The translations under genes and the position numbers were made by a program. Shown here in pieces: positions 25,890 through 33,196 of a stretch of DNA of 64,000 nucleotides. The stretch's first letter is position 1. Each line of letters starts with the position of its first letter. The stretch comes from Amycolatopsis rifamycinica (lineage in GTDB: Bacteria > Actinomycetota > Actinomycetes > Mycobacteriales > Pseudonocardiaceae). Below the pieces are notes generated by a model. That model did not search any database. It saw nothing but the letters and a program-made list of their open reading frames with translations, and was not told the origin of the DNA. The DNA lies in the NCBI RefSeq assembly GCF_000695625.1, contig NZ_JMQI01000002.1:92061-156060 (forward strand). The letters are read 5' to 3'.

Positions 25890-26498
25890 ATGTCCGAGGC
25901 TACGCAAGATCCCGTCGAGGAGCAGCGGTTCTTCCGCGACGACTGGTACGGGGAGGAGATCACCGGGCGGCACTACGTGCGGTGCGAGTTCCACGAGGCC
26001 GACTTCTCGGAGGCGGTCACCCGGAACTCGGTCTTCACCGACTGCGTGTTCGGCAACGTGCGCTTCAACGCGTCGCGGCACACGGACTCGGCGTTCACCG
26101 GCTGCGCCTTCAAGCGGTGCAACTTCTTCGACGCCGAGTTCACCGGGTGCAAGCTCGTCGGCGCCACGTTCACCGAGTGCGAGCTGCGGCCCCTGCGGGT
26201 CACCGGCGGGGACTGGTCGTTCGCCGGACTGGCGGGCGCCGACCTGCGGACGGTCACCTTCCAGGGGGTCCGGATGCGGGAAGCCGACCTCACCGGGGCG
26301 GACTGCGGCGGCGCGGTGTTCGCCGACGTCGACCTGTCCGGGGCGATGCTGCACGCCGTCAAGCTGCCCAAGGCCGAGCTGCGGGGCAGTGACCTGTCGG
26401 CGCTCGACCCGCTGAACGCCGAGCTGGCCGGCGCGATCGTGTCACCCGAACAGGCTGCGGTGCTCGTCACGTCGCTGGGGCTGCGGGTTCGGGCGTAG
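25890..26498 (+). CDS. Pentapeptide-repeat protein
   Basis: A 202-residue protein made of A(D/N)LXX-type pentapeptides that should fold as a right-handed quadrilateral beta-helix: CEFHEADFSEAVTRNSVFTD, CVFGNVRF, CAFKRCNFFDAEFTGCKLVG, ADLTGADCGGAVFADVDLSG. Central phenylalanine or leucine every five residues is clear. Some relatives (MfpA, Qnr) mimic DNA and protect gyrase, but this chain lacks features that would single out that role. No signal peptide is seen. Confidence 0.88.
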   Translation: MSEATQDPVEEQRFFRDDWYGEEITGRHYVRCEFHEADFSEAVTRNSVFTDCVFGNVRFNASRHTDSAFTGCAFKRCNFFDAEFTGCKLVGATFTECELRPLRVTGGDWSFAGLAGADLRTVTFQGVRMREADLTGADCGGAVFADVDLSGAMLHAVKLPKAELRGSDLSALDPLNAELAGAIVSPEQAAVLVTSLGLRVRA

Positions 26499-26528
26499 GC
26501 TCGTCGCGACCGGGAAGGGGAGTGCCGC

Positions 26529-27128
26529 ATGGGAGTCGTGACACCGGGTTTCCAGGGCCGGGCGCGCAGCGGCAACCCGCGCCTGCCACCCGGGCAGTAC
26601 CTGGCCGAGGACTTCCCGGTGCTGTCGGCGGGGCCGACCCCGCGCGTGCGCACCGAGACGTGGGAGTTCACCGTCACCACCGAGACGGGTGAGAAGCACA
26701 CGTGGAGCTGGGCCGAGCTGATGGCTCTGCCGAGCGAGAAGCCCACAGTGGACATCCACTGCGTTACGCAGTGGTCCAAACTGGACACCCGCTGGCGCGG
26801 CGTCTCGATCGACACGCTGGTCGGCGGCCTCGACACCGAGGCCGACTACGTCATGGTGCACGCCTACGGCGGGTACACGACGAACCTGCCGCTGGCCGAC
26901 CTGCTCGACGGCCAGGCCTGGATCGCCTACGAGTACGGCGGCAAGCCGCTAACCCCCGAGCACGGCGGTCCGGCGCGGCTGCTCGTGCCGCACCTGTACT
27001 TCTGGAAGTCCGCGAAGTGGGTGCGCGGGCTGGAGCTGAAGACCCGGGACGAGCCGGGCTTCTGGGAGAACGCCGGCTACCACGACTACGGGGATCCATG
27101 GCGCGAACAGCGGTATCAGGGCGACTAG
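26529..27128 (+). CDS. Sulfite-oxidase-like molybdopterin oxidoreductase
   Basis: A 199-residue, single-domain SUOX-fold protein of the YuiH type. The Mo-ligating cysteine is in VDIHCVTQWSKLDTRWRGV. The substrate and cofactor pocket continues with VMVHAYGGYTTNLPLADLLD and GGPARLLVPHLYFWKSAKWV. It is cytoplasmic, with no Tat signal. It overlaps the following flavin reductase by 31 bases, a pairing common in actinobacteria and analogous to MsrP (YedY) with a redox partner; the reductase probably supplies electrons. The natural substrate is unknown (sulfoxide or N-oxide reduction is possible). Confidence 0.88.
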   Translation: MGVVTPGFQGRARSGNPRLPPGQYLAEDFPVLSAGPTPRVRTETWEFTVTTETGEKHTWSWAELMALPSEKPTVDIHCVTQWSKLDTRWRGVSIDTLVGGLDTEADYVMVHAYGGYTTNLPLADLLDGQAWIAYEYGGKPLTPEHGGPARLLVPHLYFWKSAKWVRGLELKTRDEPGFWENAGYHDYGDPWREQRYQGD

Positions 27129-27841
27129 CCTGGCGGGTCGCCCGCTTGGCCGAATTCCGCGACGAGACGCCGACGGCGCGCACGCTCGTCTTCGACCTGC
27201 CCGGCTGGCCGGGACACCTGGCGGGCCAGCACGTCGACGTCCGGCTGACGGCCGCGGACGGCTACCGCGCGCAGCGCAGCTATTCCCTCGCGGCGCCGTC
27301 GGACGGCGACCGGGTGGAGCTGACGGTGCAGCGCGTCGCCGACGGCGAGGTGTCCGAGCACCTCACCGGCCCGTACGCGATCGGCGACCCGGTCGAGATC
27401 CGCGGCCCGATCGGCGGCTGGTTCGCCTGGCGCCCCACGGACCCGTCCCCGGTCCTCTTGATCGCGGGCGGCTCGGGCATCGTGCCCCTGATGGCGATGA
27501 TCCGCGCCCGCCGCGCGGCGGGCGTCCGCACGCCGTTCAAGCTGATCTATTCGCTGCGCACGCCCGCCGAGCTGTACTACGCGGACGAGCTGCGCACGCC
27601 GGTGGCGGGCATGGACGTGACGTACGTGTACACGCGCGAGCTGCCCGAAGGCCGCCCGGGAATACCCCGCCGCATCGACGTGGCCACGATCAACACGGCC
27701 GGCTGGCCGGCGGAGTTCGGCGCGTCGTGCTTCGTCTGCGGCCCGACGGGCTTCGTGGAGACGGTCGCGGACATCCTGGTCGCCCTGGGCCACGACCCGC
27801 ACCGCATCCGCACCGAACGCTTCGGCCCCAGCCGCGACTGA
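27098..27841 (+). CDS. FAD/NAD(P)-binding oxidoreductase (ferredoxin-reductase fold)
   Basis: A 247-residue flavin reductase without a 2Fe-2S domain. The FAD motif is RSYSLAAPSDGD, followed by VRGPIGGWFAW-like phosphate contacts (EIRGPIGGWFAW), the NAD(P) loop IAGGSGIVPLMAMIRARR, and CFVCGPTGFVETVADIL near the C-terminus. The ATG at 27098 lies inside the end of the sulfite-oxidase-like gene, so translation is coupled, and the two proteins probably form one electron-transfer unit from NAD(P)H through FAD to the molybdenum centre. Confidence 0.88.
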   Translation: MARTAVSGRLAWRVARLAEFRDETPTARTLVFDLPGWPGHLAGQHVDVRLTAADGYRAQRSYSLAAPSDGDRVELTVQRVADGEVSEHLTGPYAIGDPVEIRGPIGGWFAWRPTDPSPVLLIAGGSGIVPLMAMIRARRAAGVRTPFKLIYSLRTPAELYYADELRTPVAGMDVTYVYTRELPEGRPGIPRRIDVATINTAGWPAEFGASCFVCGPTGFVETVADILVALGHDPHRIRTERFGPSRD

Positions 27842-28206
27842 CCGGCCGTGCCGCCGCCGGGCCTCGCCCGTGGCCGGTGCGGCCGTGCCAGGGGCTGAGG
27901 TGTGGCCGGTGGCGGGGGCGGCCGTGCCAGTCCGAGGCGTCGCCCGCAGCGGTGCGGCCAGGATCGAGGCTGGGCGTCGCCCGTGGCGGTGCGGTTGCGT
28001 CGGGGCGCCCCGGTGCCAAGACAGCGCCTGCGGTAATGGGGTCGGGCGTGCCGGCAGGCCCCGCGATCCGGCGCCCGGCCCGACGGACGCGCGGGCCCTG
28101 CCGAGCTCTACGGCGGCATCGATCCGCAGGAATCCCAGCGGCCGCCACGACGGCGCGACGGCCACGTGGCCGCCACGACGCGCGGCACCCCCGTTCACCG
28201 CCTGCG
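27842..28206. other. GC-rich degenerate repeat spacer
   Basis: No gene. Contains imperfect direct copies, for example GGCGTCGCCCGCAGCGGTGC near 27938 and GGCGTCGCCCGTGGCGGTGC near 27976, and several CGGCCGTGCCA copies between 27880 and 27925. It lies between the convergent flavin-reductase and iniR genes and begins straight after the former's stop. Confidence 0.5.
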
Positions 28207-28216
28207 ACGGCGGCCG

Positions 28217-28311
28217 CCGGCTAGGTGCTGCCGGCTAGGTGCTGCCGGCCAGGTGGCATCGGCCAGGTGCCTCCGGCCAGGTGCCTCCGGCCAGGTGGCA
28301 TTGGCTAGGTC
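28217..28311. repeat. 14-15-bp tandem repeats (family B) overlapping the iniR stop codon
   Basis: Seven units of CCGGCCAGGTG plus 3-4 bases: two CCGGCTAGGTGCTG, then variants ending GGCAT, CCT, CCT, GGCAT and a last truncated one. On the minus strand the unit reads AGGCACCTGGCCGG. The first unit there, with CCTAGCC, supplies the TAG stop codon of iniR (28305-28307). Confidence 0.8.
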
Positions 28312-30683
28312 GCGTCCGGGCGGGCCAGCAGCTCGCGCAGCGTCGCCAGCAGCTCGCGCCGGTCCGCCGCGCCGAGCTTGCCGCGGATGCGGGCCATGTG
28401 GTGCTCCACCGTCTTGCCCGAGATGAACAGCTTGCTGCCCGCCTGCTTGTACGTCAGCCCCTCCACGACCAGCCTTGCCACCTCCAGCTCGCGCTCGCTC
28501 AACGCCGCCAGGCCGGTGCCCGCCGCCGCCGGTTCGGACGTGGTTCCCGGTTCGCGGCGGGCCGCCGTGCCCTGGAACTGGCGGGCCGCCTCCAGGAGCT
28601 GGACCATGGCCTTGCGGTCCGAAGTGCGGATTGCCGCCTGGCCGGCCAAGCGGGCCGCGTCCCAGCGCAGGCCCAGGTCGTGCAGCTCCGCCGCGGCCGC
28701 GGAAATCGCGTCCGGGTCGAAGGTTCCGCCCAGGACCGCCAGCCAGCCCTGGGCCGCCGTGGCCAGGGCGCGGGGGTGGCGGCCGCAGTGGGCGTGGGTG
28801 GTCAACGTGGCCAGGTGGGCCTTGACCGCGTCCGCGTCCTCCAGGGTGATGGCCGCGTGCAGTTCGTGCCAGACCAGGGAGACCGTCCACAGTGGAGGCT
28901 CGCCGAGCCGGGCCAGCAGGCCGTGGGCGCGCTCGAACTGGCCCGACAGCTTGGCGAAGGCGCCGGTGCGGGCCGCGGCGATCGCCAGCTCGCCCAGGGG
29001 CAGCAACGTGAACAGGTCCGTCTGCTGCCGCATCGAGGCCTGGTACGCGCGGTTCCACGACCGCTGCAGCCCGACCAGGTCGCTGGCCCGGCGCGCCAGG
29101 CCGAGCTCCAGGGTCGCGAAGAACAGCTCGTCCCGCGCTTCCAGCGGCCGGCCCGCGACGGCGTCGCGGTGCTCGGCGGCCGTCGCCAGGTCGCCCGCCG
29201 TCATCGCCACCCAGCCCAGCAGGAGCCGGTGCCGCGCGTCCAGCAGTTCGCCGCCGGTTCCGCCGTCCAGCGCCCGGGTGAGCACGGACTCCGCCAGCGC
29301 CAGCTCGCCCGTGTGCAGGGCGACGAGCGCGGCCAGCGCCGCCGGGCTGTCCGGCAGCAGCGTCCCGCCCAGCGCCGGCTCCAGCATCGTGGCCGCGCCG
29401 AGCAGTGTCGACAACGTCTCCGTCGCGCAGCCGGACACCGAATCGACGATGCCGCGGGCCATCCGGGTGGCCGCGCCGGCGAACAGCGTCGGGGCGACAC
29501 CCGGGCTGGGGGAGTCGAGGAGACGCCGGGCGCCCTCGATGTCCCCGGTGCCCACCAGCGCCGTCGCCGAGAACGCGTCGGCGCGGCCCGCCCAGAGGTA
29601 CAGCTCGGCGCTGCGGGCCAGCTCGCCGCGGTGGGCCAGCACGGTCGCCGCGATTTCCGCGCCCGCCGCGCGGGTTTCCGCGTCGGCGGCGCCGAGCATC
29701 CCGTCGCCGAGCCGCAGCGCCGTGTCGAGGTCGCCGGACAACGCCGCCGCGCGCGCCCAGCCCGCCGTGACGGCCGGCGAGCGGTCGCCCGCCTCGGCGG
29801 CGGCTTCGAACAACCGCGTCGCCAGGCGCGCGTCCGAAGGCAGCGCTTCCCCGGCCGCCGCGGCGAACGCGGCCGCCGCGGAAGCGCCGGAGGTGCCCGT
29901 GCCGAGCAGGGACCGGGCCAGGTCGAGCACCGGGAGGCCGTTCGCCAGCTGCAGCTCGACCAGCCGCTGCACCGTCGTCAGCCGGCGCGCGGGCGGCCCG
30001 AAGTCGCGCACGGCCGCCGCGGCCAGTGGCAGCAGCGTGTCGTCGGGGGCCAGCAGGCCGGTCGCCCGGGCACCCTCGACGATGGCCGGCAGCTGGTCGG
30101 GACTCCGGTCGAGCAGCGCGCACAGCAGGTCGAGGTTGCGCCCGGCGCCGGCTTCGGCCGCGATCAGGTAGCGGAGGACGTCGTCGTCGAGCTCGTCGAG
30201 CTCGGGCCGGAACTCCTCCAGCCGCCCGAGCAGCGCGCGTTCGGCCAGCCGCGGCCCCCCGCCGCTGCGGGCGTGCAGCTCGGCCGCGGCCGCCGGGTCG
30301 GCGGGCGCGCCCGTCGCCGCGGCCATCAGCCGGGCCACGTCGCCGACGCCGAGCGGGCCGAGCTGCAGCAGCGTCCAGCCGGGCGCCACCGCGGCCGGCC
30401 GGTGCGCGACGACGATCGGGCCGTCCGCGCCGGCGAGCAGGTCCTCGAGCTGGTCCGGGCCGAGGCGGTCGGCGTCGTCGACCAGCACGGCGTCGACGCC
30501 GGCCGCGCGGTAGCAGCGGTCGAGCGCGGCGAGCAGCACGCTCTTGCCGTAGCCGCCGGGGGCGACGATCGCCAGCCGCAGCGGGGCGGCCGGGTCGGCG
30601 GCGACGCGGTCGAGCAGCTGCCGCGCCGCCGGGTGCACGAGGACGGCGTGCGGCGGGGGAACCTGCGTGAGCAGTGTGTTCAA
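28305..30683 (-). CDS. iniR: IniR-like ATPase / LuxR-type transcriptional regulator
   Basis: A 792-residue regulator resembling the mycobacterial isoniazid-response ATPase IniR. The N-terminal P-loop is APGGYGKS (residues 41-48), with a Walker-B strand AVLVDDADRL (Asp69/Asp70). A long helical TPR-like middle follows, and a C-terminal LuxR HTH (LSERELEVARLVVEGLTYKQ, then SGKTVEHHMARIRGKLG). The start is TTG at 30683, overlapping the Hsp70-like stop by 4 bases (TTGA). In Mycobacterium tuberculosis the equivalent gene lies just upstream of iniBAC and activates it under cell-wall stress; the same role is likely here, with the shared region at 31823-32108 as target. Its stop codon sits inside tandem repeats. 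Confidence 0.82.
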   Translation of the reverse strand: MNTLLTQVPPPHAVLVHPAARQLLDRVAADPAAPLRLAIVAPGGYGKSVLLAALDRCYRAAGVDAVLVDDADRLGPDQLEDLLAGADGPIVVAHRPAAVAPGWTLLQLGPLGVGDVARLMAAATGAPADPAAAAELHARSGGGPRLAERALLGRLEEFRPELDELDDDVLRYLIAAEAGAGRNLDLLCALLDRSPDQLPAIVEGARATGLLAPDDTLLPLAAAAVRDFGPPARRLTTVQRLVELQLANGLPVLDLARSLLGTGTSGASAAAAFAAAAGEALPSDARLATRLFEAAAEAGDRSPAVTAGWARAAALSGDLDTALRLGDGMLGAADAETRAAGAEIAATVLAHRGELARSAELYLWAGRADAFSATALVGTGDIEGARRLLDSPSPGVAPTLFAGAATRMARGIVDSVSGCATETLSTLLGAATMLEPALGGTLLPDSPAALAALVALHTGELALAESVLTRALDGGTGGELLDARHRLLLGWVAMTAGDLATAAEHRDAVAGRPLEARDELFFATLELGLARRASDLVGLQRSWNRAYQASMRQQTDLFTLLPLGELAIAAARTGAFAKLSGQFERAHGLLARLGEPPLWTVSLVWHELHAAITLEDADAVKAHLATLTTHAHCGRHPRALATAAQGWLAVLGGTFDPDAISAAAAELHDLGLRWDAARLAGQAAIRTSDRKAMVQLLEAARQFQGTAARREPGTTSEPAAAGTGLAALSERELEVARLVVEGLTYKQAGSKLFISGKTVEHHMARIRGKLGAADRRELLATLRELLARPDAT

Positions 30684-31822
30684 CAGTGACCTTCACCGGA
30701 GGGGGCGCAGTGGCTCGGGGCGGGGGAGGGGGGAACGGGCGAGCCGGCGGTGGCTTCGCGGGCGGTGACGGTGATCACGACGGCCGAGACGGCCGCGGCG
30801 AGCACCAGGACCGCGGCGGCGAGGGGACGCCGGCGGCGGAACAGGTTCAACGGGCCGGTGCGCTCGGGCAGCTCGAACGGCGTGATCTCGACCGGCGGCC
30901 GGGGCGGCCGCTCGCCGAGCTCACCGAGCGTGTCCACCTTGGGGAGCAGGGTGGTCTCGACGGCGGGGGGTTCCTGCGGCGTCCCCCGGTGGTCGGCGCG
31001 CAGCGCCGCGAGGGCGGCCGCGCCGAGCGCGGCGGTCGCCGGCGGAACCGGTCCCGCGAACATCGGGCACGGCGGCCGGACCGGCAGCGCGTGCGGGGGG
31101 ACGTCGCCGGAGAACACCACGCCGGCGAGTCCCTTGGGGGACGCCGAGGCCGCTCCGGCGAGGGCGAACAGCGTGCTCAGCGCGGCCGCCGGGGCCACGC
31201 CTTCGGCGCTCTGGCCGGGCTGCCAGCCACTGGCGCCGCTCGCCGTCGCCAGCGTCACGGTCACGCCGTCGGTGCCGAACTCGCACACCCCGGCGACCTG
31301 GGCGCCGGGGCCGGGGACGGGCAGGTGCGCGCCGAGCGCGGCGACCGAGCCCGGGACCAGCGTCACCGCGGTGAACCCGGCGTCGGCCAGTGCCCGGCGC
31401 AGCACGTCACGGCGGTAGCCGCCCCAGTCGCCGGGGTGGGTCAGCACGAGGTGGTGCGGGGGGCCGCCGAACAGGCTCGCGGCGTGCTCGGCGATCCCTT
31501 CGACGAGCACGGTGGTGAGCGTCTCGGGCGGGAACGGCTCGCCTTCGACCATCATCGGCACGTCGTCGCCGATGCGCCGGTGGAAGCCGGTGAGCAGCCG
31601 CGACGGCACCCGGGCGCCCGCCTGGGCGGCGGCGTCCCCGGTGAGCAGGTACCCCTCGTCGTCGAGGAACAGCGCGGACGCCGCGGCGGGGGAGCGTTCG
31701 CCCAGCCAGAGGGGTTCGGGCTCGCTCCAGCCGTGACCCTGTCGGCGGCAGGCCGCGGCGTGGGTCCGGCCCTGGGCGACATCGATCCCGAGGACGTAGG
31801 GCAACGGCGCTTTCCTCCTCAC
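30680..31822 (-). CDS. Truncated Hsp70-like ATPase with C-terminal membrane anchor, ini cluster
   Basis: A 380-residue protein. The N-terminus is Hsp70/actin-like: VLGIDVAQGRTHAAACR (phosphate-1-like), FLDDEGYLLTGDAAAQAGA, HHLVLTHPGDWGGYRRDVLR and VPGSVAALGAHL. The nucleotide domain is only ~260 residues and no peptide-binding domain follows; instead there is a proline-rich linker and one transmembrane helix (PLAAAVLVLAAAVSAVVITV, about 333-354) with a short Ser/Pro tail. In known ini loci a small gene sits between iniR and iniB, and Hsp70-like genes occur there in actinomycetes. It could sense envelope state for IniR. It is co-transcribed with iniR by a 4-base overlap and divergent from iniB. 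Confidence 0.75.
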   Translation of the reverse strand: MRRKAPLPYVLGIDVAQGRTHAAACRRQGHGWSEPEPLWLGERSPAAASALFLDDEGYLLTGDAAAQAGARVPSRLLTGFHRRIGDDVPMMVEGEPFPPETLTTVLVEGIAEHAASLFGGPPHHLVLTHPGDWGGYRRDVLRRALADAGFTAVTLVPGSVAALGAHLPVPGPGAQVAGVCEFGTDGVTVTLATASGASGWQPGQSAEGVAPAAALSTLFALAGAASASPKGLAGVVFSGDVPPHALPVRPPCPMFAGPVPPATAALGAAALAALRADHRGTPQEPPAVETTLLPKVDTLGELGERPPRPPVEITPFELPERTGPLNLFRRRRPLAAAVLVLAAAVSAVVITVTAREATAGSPVPPSPAPSHCAPSGEGHC

Positions 31823-32108
31823 CTCGCGCGGCCGATCGGGGGCACGAAATTCCCCCTAGGGTTCGGGGCATCCTCACCCAAACGGGTTAGTCAGGCAAGG
31901 GTCTGGAGGGATTTAACCCAACTGAACGCGTCTCCGCTGAGCCCCTAACTCCCTAACGATGACATATCGATCCCCTATCGGCTGACCGGACTGCGACTCG
32001 GAGTGATCCCCGATGTGCGCTGGGGGACGGTCTCCCTACCTTGATCACGAAAGCAGCGGTCCCCGCGGTCGCTGCTGTCCCCGAACCACCGGACCAGAGG
32101 AAATCCCC
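31823..32108. promoter_or_regulatory. Divergent control region between hsp70-like/iniR and iniBAC
   Basis: A 286-bp non-coding region with repeated CTAAC elements: GGGTTAG (31884-31890, inverse), TTAACCC (31913-31919), and a direct pair CCCTAACT/CCCTAACG (31943-31950, 31951-31958). The first two form an inverted repeat 30 bp centre to centre. These are candidate IniR sites. AGAGGAA lies 7-8 bases before the iniB ATG. Confidence 0.5.
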
Positions 32109-33095
32109 ATGGACTCCGTGCAGACGTTGCACGACTTCGCCCTGAACCTGCTCAACGACCCGACCGCCCTGGCGGCCTTCGGCACGGACCCGCAGGGCTG
32201 CCTCGCCGCCGCGGGTCTCGGCGACGTCAGCGCCGCCGACGTGCACGAGGTCATCCCGCTGGTGCTCGACTACGTGCCGGTCGACAGCCTCCCGGCCGTG
32301 GGCGGCCTCCCCGCCGTCGGCGACCTGACCTCGGTCGGCACCGACGCATCCGGCATCCAGGGCGCGATCGACCAGCTCACCGCCCTCACCGCGGGCCTCG
32401 GCCTGCCGGCCGTTTCGGACCTCCCGGGTGTCGGCGACCTGGGCACCGGTGAGCTGCCGGGCGTCGGCGGCCTCGGCCTGCCGGGCCTCGGCGGGCTCGG
32501 CCACTCCGTGAGCACCGTCACCGACGTCACCAACAACGTCGCGAGCGTGACCGCGCTCGCCGGCGACGCCACCAGCTCCCTCGGCCTGGGCGGCGACCTG
32601 GCCCAGAGCATCGACGCGGGTGCGCTCGGCAACCTGGGCAGCGCCGTCACCGGCGCCGTCGAGAGCGGCAACGTGGTCGGCCAGGCCGACCAGGTCGTCA
32701 CCGGCGTCACGGGCCACGTCGTTTCGCCGGTGCACACCGGCGACCTGACCGGGGCCGTCACCGGCGCCGTGACCGGCGCGACCGACGTCACCAGCCACAT
32801 CGGCGACTTCACCGGCACGCTGAAGAACGTGGGCGACCTCGACGTCAAGCACGTCGGCGGCGACGTGACCAGCGCGGTCCAGCACAGCATCGGCGACATC
32901 ACCCACAACACCGTCACCACGGTGACCGGGGCGGCCGGGATCGACCACAACGTGGTCGGCGAGATCGGCAGCAGCAACGGTGTCGACGCGGTGCACGACG
33001 TGGTGTCGGGCGTCACCGACAACCTCAGCCACAACGCGCTGGGCAACCTCCACGTCGGCGACCTCGGTCACAACGACATCCACATCGGGCACTGA
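32109..33095 (+). CDS. iniB: IniB-like protein
   Basis: A 328-residue protein whose first ~50 residues match the IniB N-terminal domain: TLHDFALNLLNDPTALAAF, GCLAAAGLGDVSAADVHEVI. The rest is low-complexity and Gly/Asp/Val/Thr rich with loose repeats (GLPAVSDLPGVGDLG, VTGAVTGATDVTSHIGD), like the Gly/Ala-rich IniB of mycobacteria. The ATG at 32109 has AGAGGAA upstream. It has no signal peptide. First gene of iniBAC and, judging by its dedicated leader and the hairpin after it, probably the most abundant product. Its molecular role in cell-wall stress is unknown even in mycobacteria. Confidence 0.85.
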   Translation: MDSVQTLHDFALNLLNDPTALAAFGTDPQGCLAAAGLGDVSAADVHEVIPLVLDYVPVDSLPAVGGLPAVGDLTSVGTDASGIQGAIDQLTALTAGLGLPAVSDLPGVGDLGTGELPGVGGLGLPGLGGLGHSVSTVTDVTNNVASVTALAGDATSSLGLGGDLAQSIDAGALGNLGSAVTGAVESGNVVGQADQVVTGVTGHVVSPVHTGDLTGAVTGAVTGATDVTSHIGDFTGTLKNVGDLDVKHVGGDVTSAVQHSIGDITHNTVTTVTGAAGIDHNVVGEIGSSNGVDAVHDVVSGVTDNLSHNALGNLHVGDLGHNDIHIGH

Positions 33096-33113
33096 TCCCC
33101 GAACCGGTCACCG

Positions 33114-33154
33114 GTGCCCGTCCCGCGGTCTGGGTGCAGCCGCGGGACGGGCAC
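33114..33154 (+). terminator. Strong hairpin between iniB and iniA (attenuator or mRNA stabiliser)
   Basis: A perfect 15-bp stem, GTGCCCGTCCCGCGG (33114-33128) with CCGCGGGACGGGCAC (33140-33154), loop 11, starting 18 bases after the iniB stop. No T run follows, so it may be a weak actinobacterial terminator or a 3'-end protector that lowers iniAC relative to iniB. Confidence 0.6.
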
Positions 33155-33196
33155 CCGGTGTGCGTACGGGGAGTGAACCGGGGACACTCGACCATC

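Noticed and set aside
28195..30696. Two >800-codon frames overlapping iniR on other frames and strand
   Set aside because: Low-complexity Arg/Gly/Gln composition; iniR has P-loop and LuxR motifs in its own frame.
32109..33095. PE/PPE-like or collagen-like surface protein instead of IniB
   Set aside because: The first 50 residues fit the IniB N-terminal domain and the gene is followed by the two dynamin genes; there is no signal peptide or GXY periodicity.
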